NCBI GenBank assembly: GCA_028571885.1
Contig: JAPVVU010000221.1
Span: 1-5,521 of the forward strand
DNA length: 5,521 bases
Origin: Gammaproteobacteria bacterium
GTDB taxonomy: Bacteria; Pseudomonadota; Gammaproteobacteria; GRL18
Reading direction: 5' to 3'
Of this stretch, positions 1-4,050 are shown one piece after another. The position numbers were made by a program, and so were the translations under genes. Under the pieces are notes generated by a model that did no database searches, was not told the DNA's origin, and saw only the letters and a list, made by a program, of their open reading frames with translations. The first letter of the stretch is position 1; each line of letters begins with the position of its first letter.

Positions 1-303
1 TGCCCGATTCTGGAACTTTTTGCTGTTACGAGTCATCCAGAATAAAGACATTCTGGGATTGGTTGGATAACTGGTTGACAATGCATCGATAATTCCTAAA
101 ACATGGCGTAAACGTTCTGTGACTTCTTCTGTTTCTGGAAATGCCTGTGAATTGCGATACAGGGACAGATGACGTACTTTTACATTGTCAGGCAAGGCCA
201 TGACAGATAAAATCTGTTCCCCGCCAAGTTTCCAGTCATCAAGAGCATGCATGACAGCCTGAGTTAATTCTATGTTATGATCGTTCTGGGTTGCATTGTG
301 CAT
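1..303 (-). CDS. Xre/MbcA/ParS-type antitoxin-like protein, N-terminal part (truncated by left window edge)
   Basis: An open frame of 101 codons starts at the ATG at 303-301 and is still open at base 1, so the C-terminus is missing. An in-frame TAA at 312-310 means the start cannot lie much further upstream. No clear Shine-Dalgarno precedes it. Residues about 13-50 look like the degenerate helix-turn-helix half of this family. Residues about 63-101 match its toxin-binding domain (DUF2384 type): RLRHVLGIIDAL, then YPTNP, a Trp (WMTRNSKKF) and QNRA, as in family members reading L-x-I-x-x-A-L...P-x-N-P...W...F-x-G-R-x-P. Known relatives neutralise RES-domain or similar toxins and repress their own promoter. 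The toxin gene, if present, would lie left of base 1 and cannot be seen. Solitary members also exist, so toxin-antitoxin function is inferred. The family call rests on recalled motif spacing, not on a search. Confidence 0.65.
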   Translation of the reverse strand, partial: MHNATQNDHNIELTQAVMHALDDWKLGGEQILSVMALPDNVKVRHLSLYRNSQAFPETEEVTERLRHVLGIIDALSTSYPTNPRMSLFWMTRNSKKFQNRA

Positions 304-314
304 ATATATTTAAC

Positions 315-328
315 TATTTTTAAAAATA
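315..328. promoter_or_regulatory. Perfect 14-bp AT palindrome upstream of the antitoxin-like gene
   Basis: TATTTTT followed directly by its reverse complement AAAAATA, 12 bases upstream of the minus-strand start codon at 303. It could be part of an operator or a bent promoter element. Pure A/T palindromes arise often by chance in AT-rich gaps, so support is weak. Confidence 0.25.
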
Positions 329-331
329 ATC

Positions 332-348
332 CCTAGTAATTTACTTGG
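332..348. promoter_or_regulatory. Near-perfect 17-bp palindrome, candidate operator in the divergent intergenic region
   Basis: CCTAGTAA-T-TTACTTGG is symmetric except for one base pair (T334 against T346). The left half-site CCTAGTA recurs at 379-385, just before the 419 gene. It sits between two divergent genes, one of which encodes an HTH/antitoxin-like protein of a family that usually autoregulates, so an operator for that protein is reasonable. Binding is inferred only. Confidence 0.4.
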
Positions 349-377
349 TTATTATTGTATCATTAGCCAGCTTATAT
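349..377 (+). promoter_or_regulatory. Weak candidate sigma-70 promoter for the 419-1539 gene pair
   Basis: TTATTA (349-354) and TTATAT (372-377) are separated by 17 bases and would start transcription about 35 bases before the ATG at 419. The -35 match is poor (3 of 6). It directly adjoins the palindrome at 332-348, so a protein bound there could affect it. Confidence 0.2.
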
Positions 378-418
378 TCCTAGTACCCTTATTTATTAAC
401 TGTAAAAGAGAGAAATAT

Positions 419-817
419 ATGTCCGATAAAGTTGGTTTCCTTTTAGAAGGTCAGGAAGTCTTAACTTATGATCGTTCACAGGTTTTACCTGATAAACAAC
501 GTGAATATCTTGATATTATTGATGCCCAGATGAATGAAGGTTTTGTTTTGAGTGATCAGAAAGTAGAGAATCCCAATTTACAGCAAAAAACACAATTTGT
601 TGCTTTAAATCTGGTTCAAGCCCTGTTAAAAGAGGATGATAATACGGCGATTATCATGTTTACTTATCTGGTTAATCGCATGCCGGAACTTAAGCAAGCA
701 AAAGCGAAAACTAAAACTTCTGAATCGGGTGACCAGATTGGTGTGGAGTTTGTTTTTGATGAGGTGAAAGCAGAAGGTCAGAAAATTGAATTTCGTCCCG
801 ATCACAAATTACATTAA
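419..817 (+). CDS. Unrecognised small acidic soluble protein, 132 aa
   Basis: I do not recognise this protein. It begins at ATG 419 after a purine-rich AGAGAG stretch (407-412) that can serve as a weak ribosome binding site, and it ends at TAA 815-817. There is no signal peptide, membrane segment or cysteine, so a cytoplasmic location is likely. Residues about 23-40 and 57-92 look helical (for example FVALNLVQALLKEDDNTAIIMFTYLVNRM), followed by a charged linker rich in Lys, Ala and Thr (92-105). The C-terminal 25 residues look like short beta strands (IGVEFVFDEV, KIEFRP). The next gene begins 38 bases downstream on the same strand with no terminator between them, so the two are probably co-transcribed and may work together. 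Codon use resembles its neighbours. I regard it as a real gene because of its length, ribosome site and operon position; the function is unknown. Confidence 0.75.
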   Translation: MSDKVGFLLEGQEVLTYDRSQVLPDKQREYLDIIDAQMNEGFVLSDQKVENPNLQQKTQFVALNLVQALLKEDDNTAIIMFTYLVNRMPELKQAKAKTKTSESGDQIGVEFVFDEVKAEGQKIEFRPDHKLH

Positions 818-855
818 AGTCTAATTCCTAAAACAATAAACCGATAGAAATATTT

Positions 856-1539
856 ATGTCTCTTATTTTTTCATCCCATCCCGGTGCTAGAGAAAGACAT
901 CTGCAGCGCCAATATAAAAATCCACTTTTTGCTATTGAGCAGCGAGAATTTAATGAACAAAGGCTCTCAGGGGCTCGTTATATGGATGAAAAAGAACAGG
1001 ATGAATTTCTCCAGACTTTCCATGATTTACTGAGTAAAGTTGCTGAACTTAAACCTAATGAGGGCAGTGAAATTATGCTGGATTTAAAATCACAACTCGA
1101 TCAAAGTTATGAGCAATGCAGTGGTTTAATGGGAGAGCATAGCAATGAACAAGCAGCCATTGTTAAATTAGTGGCTGTGATAATGAGTTCAATCCGGCTT
1201 GGTGCTGAGGGTGATGCAGAAGCCGAGCAGAACTTAAAAGAAGAAGAATTAGCCCGCAATAGCCATTTTCAATTACTGCAATTTCCACTGATTGCTGATT
1301 TGCTTAGACCCCGCTCACCTATTGCCCAGGATCAGCTTGTGCCTACTTTATTGACGGAGTCAGAAAATGCTGTCAGGGCAGCATTTCAATTATTTGACAA
1401 AGACCATCAGACGCTAATTTGCCAACAGGCCGGACAGCTGTTAGAACTCACAGAGGCGGAGTCAACGAAACAGGAAAAACAGCAATTGTCAGAAGCCCGG
1501 AAAAAGCTGGTGCTGATGACTGAATTGTCAGGACTTTAA
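856..1539 (+). CDS. Unrecognised helical soluble protein, 227 aa
   Basis: I do not recognise this protein. The ATG at 856 lacks a good Shine-Dalgarno (only GATAGAAA upstream), which fits translation helped by the preceding gene 38 bases away. The protein looks almost wholly alpha-helical and charged, with many Glu, Gln and Leu. The N-terminus (residues 1-35) is basic, with RERHLQRQYKNPLF. Residues 45-66, 70-92 and 95-115 look like successive amphipathic helices. Residues 120-137 are very acidic (EGDAEAEQNLKEEELA), and residues 160-225 form further helices ending in a Lys/Gln-rich segment. The two cysteines (88 and 189) are far apart and form no metal motif. There is no signal peptide or membrane span. 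A hairpin terminator follows at 1582-1607, marking the end of this two-gene unit. A structural or adaptor protein is possible, but that is only a guess. Confidence 0.75.
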   Translation: MSLIFSSHPGARERHLQRQYKNPLFAIEQREFNEQRLSGARYMDEKEQDEFLQTFHDLLSKVAELKPNEGSEIMLDLKSQLDQSYEQCSGLMGEHSNEQAAIVKLVAVIMSSIRLGAEGDAEAEQNLKEEELARNSHFQLLQFPLIADLLRPRSPIAQDQLVPTLLTESENAVRAAFQLFDKDHQTLICQQAGQLLELTEAESTKQEKQQLSEARKKLVLMTELSGL

Positions 1540-1581
1540 AACGTTTGTCTCCACAACACCCAAGTAGTCATTCTGTTATTG

Positions 1582-1607
1582 AACAAGGCTTGAATCAAGC
1601 CTTGTTT
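1582..1607 (+). terminator. Probable rho-independent terminator of the 419-1539 operon
   Basis: AACAAGGCTT (1582-1591) pairs perfectly with AAGCCTTGTT (1597-1606) around a five-base loop GAATC. The symmetry continues into the loop. The 3' arm ends in TTGTTT but no long T run follows, so termination may be partial. It lies 43 bases after the stop of the 227-residue gene. Confidence 0.6.
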
Positions 1608-1632
1608 GACCCAATCTATTGAAAAATATCAT
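1606..1632 (+). promoter_or_regulatory. Candidate sigma-70 promoter for the 1706 gene
   Basis: TTGACC (1606-1611, 5 of 6 to the -35 consensus) and TATCAT (1627-1632, 5 of 6 to the -10) have a short 15-base spacer. An alternative is TTGAAA (1619-1624) with TATAAA (1639-1644) at 14 bases. The -35 box begins on the last base pair of the preceding terminator hairpin, which would suit a new transcription unit starting here. Confidence 0.35.
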
Positions 1633-1651
1633 CAGGATTATAAAAGCATAA

Positions 1652-1674
1652 AGCTGAAAATATGTTTTTCAGCT
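1652..1674 (+). promoter_or_regulatory. Leader stem-loop upstream of the 1706 gene
   Basis: AGCTGAAAA (1652-1660) pairs perfectly with TTTTCAGCT (1666-1674) around a five-base loop. It ends 31 bases before the ATG at 1706 and leaves the AAGGAA ribosome site (1691-1696) free. It could stabilise the mRNA 5' end or act as a second terminator for upstream transcripts. It does not resemble a riboswitch class that I know. Confidence 0.35.
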
Positions 1675-1705
1675 GAATGTTTAGATTTTAAAGGAAAGCG
1701 TTAAA

Positions 1706-2407
1706 ATGAGCCAGGTAAGTGAAGACAAACAGGATTTTATTGAAACCTCTGATGCTAAGGAATCACGTGAATTTCTTGCTGCAAAAGTGGTTGAACTGAC
1801 GGAACAATTAGAAAAATTACCAGCGGTTGTTGAACCAATGGAAAGAGCCAGGCTCTTGCTGGATCTGGCGAATGCAGAGCTGGGTATGACTCAAATGAGT
1901 GATGTCTGGAATCATGCAAAAGCAGCTTTTGATGTTTGTATTGCCCATGAAGAGTGGCAGTTAGCGATAGAAGCCTGTGATATGCTGTATCAAACAGAAT
2001 TACCCTCCTCAATTGTTGCGCTTGGCCATGGTGTCTGGCTGTCAGTGACTTATCCTGTTGAGCCGGAATATAGTATTAATATGCTCAACAATGTGATAAC
2101 TGAGACAACGGATGATGCTGATGGTGCAGCGCTTGCTGCCATTACTGCACATTTCATTGTTGATCAGCGTACTGAAGGTAAAAAACGCGATGATTTAAAA
2201 GTCCTCACATCAAATATGCTGGCCAAAGTGGCGCTGCGCCATAGTAAGGTGGAAACCCAGATAGGACTGGACGTCTGGATGGATAAGCTGGATTTAAGAG
2301 ATCCTGATGTCTTTTTACCCCGCATGGGTATGGTCGTGGGTGCGATTGTTGGTGAAGATAACTGGTGGTTTGATAGAGCTGCATTAAAAGCAAAAATCCC
2401 ACAATAA
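1706..2407 (+). CDS. Unrecognised helical, TPR-like cytoplasmic protein, 233 aa
   Basis: I do not recognise a named family. The ATG at 1706 has a good ribosome site (AAGGAA, 1691-1696). The first 20 residues are acidic and probably disordered. Residues about 21-40 form a helix (EFLAAKVVELTEQLEKL). Residues about 46-97 look like a TPR-type run of paired helices (MERARLLLDLANAELG, then VWNHAKAAFDVCIAHEEWQLAIEACDMLY), and residues 140-185 are again helical. The C-terminus is distinctive: LRDPDVFLPRMGMVV (197-211), then a Trp-Trp pair in EDNWWFDRAALKAKIP (217-232). Such an aromatic tail looks like a conserved interaction patch. No signal peptide, membrane span or metal motif is visible. The gene has its own leader and converges on the HTH-ferredoxin fusion gene with a 52-base gap, so it is not co-transcribed with it. 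A protein-protein adaptor role is inference from the helical repeats alone. Confidence 0.8.
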   Translation: MSQVSEDKQDFIETSDAKESREFLAAKVVELTEQLEKLPAVVEPMERARLLLDLANAELGMTQMSDVWNHAKAAFDVCIAHEEWQLAIEACDMLYQTELPSSIVALGHGVWLSVTYPVEPEYSINMLNNVITETTDDADGAALAAITAHFIVDQRTEGKKRDDLKVLTSNMLAKVALRHSKVETQIGLDVWMDKLDLRDPDVFLPRMGMVVGAIVGEDNWWFDRAALKAKIPQ

Positions 2408-2413
2408 AGCTGC

Positions 2414-2448
2414 AAGTCGTCAGTTATCAATCTTATAATTGACGACTT
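2414..2448. terminator. Shared bidirectional stem-loop between convergent genes
   Basis: AAGTCGTCAGTTAT (2414-2427) pairs with ATAATTGACGACTT (2435-2448), a 14-bp stem with one G-T wobble and a seven-base loop. It begins 7 bases after the stop of the 1706 gene and ends 12 bases before the stop of the fusion gene, so it can mark the 3' end of both transcripts. No T run follows on either strand, so it may be rho-dependent or an mRNA-stabilising hairpin. Confidence 0.55.
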
Positions 2449-2460
2449 ACAACTTACAAC
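2447..2460. repeat. Two tandem copies of a 7-bp unit (TTACAAC)
   Basis: TTACAAC occurs twice in a row directly beside the stem-loop at 2414-2448 and runs to the last base of the fusion gene stop codon. Together they resemble the edge of a small dispersed palindromic repeat, but only one copy is visible here. Confidence 0.3.
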
Positions 2461-3992
2461 TAATCTGTTATTTCATCGCCATGAAATGTGCTTTCAAAAT
2501 GCAAATTCTGGCTTTTTACACCATGGGCAATTAATAAGGGTTTCAGCAAATGGTTTAAATGTCCGGGTGCAGCAATATATAAATCAAAATTCATCAAATG
2601 ACTGTGCTCATTATGAATATGCTGCATTAGAGATTCTGCAATGACACCAGTTTTAGCTTCACACATAATGCGAGTATAAGTGAAATTATCTAACGCATCA
2701 TTCCATGAACGGCATAAATTATCTAAATAGTGGTTCTCTACTTTTGTCGTCATCCAATACAGATGAATAGTGTCAGCCTGTTCCAGAGACATGGCATGCT
2801 CTATCAGACTTTTTATAGGAGCAAAGCCCGTATCCCATGCGACAAAAATTAATGAATTGGGTGAATCCTCATCAAGAACGAAATGACCATGCGGCCCGCT
2901 AAGCGTAAAACTATCATTGTTTTTCAGTTGACTTCTAATCGCTTTGGCAAGGGGCTCATCTGTCTGGATGGGAATGTGAAATTCTAAATTGGCTGGTTCA
3001 CAGGGACAGCTGGCAATCGAATATTCAGCAATAAGAGGCTGCTTATTTTCTTCTGGATGATTCTCATTTATTTGAGTATTAAGGCTTAATTCAACGTGCT
3101 GACCAGCAAGAAATCTTAGTCGCTGGCTGCGGGGTGTTTTTAGTGTTAAGACTATGACGTTATCGTTGATTGTTTGGGTTTTTTTAACTTTAGCGGTAAT
3201 TGTTTGTAATGGGATATCATCCGCAGAGACTGCTTCTTCTGTTTCCAGTGTGATATCAGTTGTAGCGGTGTTAGAACAAGTGAGAATGTAGCCCTGACTC
3301 TTTTCGCTTTCAGAAAAGACATAGTCCTGATGAGCGGTTCTTTCCACTTGACCTGACAGCAGCCTGGCTTTACATTTACCGCATTTACCATTATTACAGC
3401 CATAATCAACGGCTAAACCAGAACGCAGGGCGGATTCTAATAAGGTTTCAGATTTATCTGAAATGAAATCATGACGACTGGGTAATAAGCGGACATGAGG
3501 CAGCATAAACTGCTTTATCTGGTGTTCCAGATTGACAATTGGGGTTGTTAATTTTTCTTCGTCCAGATTTTTGACGGCTGTATTGAACCATGTTTTAATT
3601 TCATTGAAAGTATCTTCATGTGCGGTATTGATTTTTAATTCCATGAATTTTTGTTTCATACTATCAATAAGCTCTTCCATGTGATCAGCACGGTTTCTTT
3701 CATCAGCAAGTTCTTTATTTATTTTGACCAGACGACGAGTCAATGCATCCACATGAGAACCTTCGCGTTCACTTTGAGCCATCTTATGCACAGCGTCCTG
3801 CATAAATTTTTCCATTTTTTCCAGCATCGTATTATCTTCATAGGCGGCTTCTGGAAAGGCTTTTTTTAAATCGGAAAGTACTACGGTGCCTTCCATCACT
3901 GTTAGTTTGTTGGCCTGAATTTTTTTCTGGATATCACCACGTTTGACACCAATAAGACGTGCAGCCTGAGAAAGAGATAAATGACGATCCAT
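2460..3992 (-). CDS. HTH-coiled coil-[2Fe-2S] ferredoxin-FAD/NAD(P)-reductase-like fusion, 510 aa
   Basis: The start is ATG 3992-3990, preceded at good spacing by AAAAGGAAC. Residues 4-50 are a MerR/excisionase-like helix-turn-helix (LSLSQAARLIGVKRGDIQKKI, wing, VVLSDLKKAF). Residues about 55-120 are a charged coiled coil, probably for dimerisation. Residues about 168-255 are a plant-type ferredoxin with all four cluster ligands: Cys199, Cys204 and Cys207 (C-x4-C-x2-C), and Cys239 in ILTCSN. Residues about 262-372 resemble the FAD-binding barrel (GQHVEL at 297, GPHGHF at 366), and about 378-503 the nicotinamide domain (TGFAPIKSL at 388). The Fdx-FAD-NAD order is that of MmoC and AscD-type reductases, which pass electrons from NAD(P)H through FAD to the cluster. 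Three binding motifs are altered: RxYS reads AEYS (322-325), GGTG reads WDTG (386-389), and CGP reads AAP (474-476). No transmembrane segment is visible. It is probably the second gene after the GGDEF-EAL gene. A redox-responsive regulator or specialised oxidoreductase is inferred; the domain calls are firm. Confidence 0.9.
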   Translation of the reverse strand: MDRHLSLSQAARLIGVKRGDIQKKIQANKLTVMEGTVVLSDLKKAFPEAAYEDNTMLEKMEKFMQDAVHKMAQSEREGSHVDALTRRLVKINKELADERNRADHMEELIDSMKQKFMELKINTAHEDTFNEIKTWFNTAVKNLDEEKLTTPIVNLEHQIKQFMLPHVRLLPSRHDFISDKSETLLESALRSGLAVDYGCNNGKCGKCKARLLSGQVERTAHQDYVFSESEKSQGYILTCSNTATTDITLETEEAVSADDIPLQTITAKVKKTQTINDNVIVLTLKTPRSQRLRFLAGQHVELSLNTQINENHPEENKQPLIAEYSIASCPCEPANLEFHIPIQTDEPLAKAIRSQLKNNDSFTLSGPHGHFVLDEDSPNSLIFVAWDTGFAPIKSLIEHAMSLEQADTIHLYWMTTKVENHYLDNLCRSWNDALDNFTYTRIMCEAKTGVIAESLMQHIHNEHSHLMNFDLYIAAPGHLNHLLKPLLIAHGVKSQNLHFESTFHGDEITD

Positions 3993-3998
3993 TGCTAG

Positions 3999-4004
3999 TT
4001 CCTT
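3999..4004 (-). promoter_or_regulatory. Ribosome binding site supporting the start of the fusion gene
   Basis: On the minus strand AAGGAA lies seven bases or slightly less upstream of the ATG at 3992. This fixes the start so that the helix-turn-helix is part of the protein and not an artefact of a long open frame. Confidence 0.6.
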
Positions 4005-4010
4005 TTGTGT

Positions 4011-4050
4011 ATTTAAAGTTATTGGTAGTTATTGATAGTTATTTAAAGTA
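4011..4050. repeat. Four near-identical 10-bp tandem units between two minus-strand genes
   Basis: ATTTAAAGTT, ATTGGTAGTT, ATTGATAGTT and ATTTAAAGTA follow each other without gaps. The outer two share ATTTAAAGT and the inner two differ from each other at one base. The array covers most of the gap between the two genes and contains the stop codon of the upstream GGDEF-EAL gene (4045-4043). The period is close to one helical turn, so it could be a phased protein-binding site or simply slippage-derived sequence. Confidence 0.6.

Noticed and set aside
1755..2430. Minus-strand open frames at 1755-2012, 2164-2430 and 2205-2402
   Set aside because: They overlap the well-supported 1706-2407 gene on the opposite strand and have no recognisable domain. 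The one at 2164-2430 also crosses the stem-loop.
3152..3409. Minus-strand open frame of 85 codons in a second frame
   Set aside because: It overlaps the ferredoxin-domain codons, whose cluster cysteines prove the other frame. A frameshift is not needed because the 510-residue frame is continuous.
3651..3869. Plus-strand open frame of 72 codons rich in Phe and His
   Set aside because: It is antisense to the coiled-coil and HTH coding region; the Phe/His richness mirrors Lys/Glu/Met codons on the true strand.
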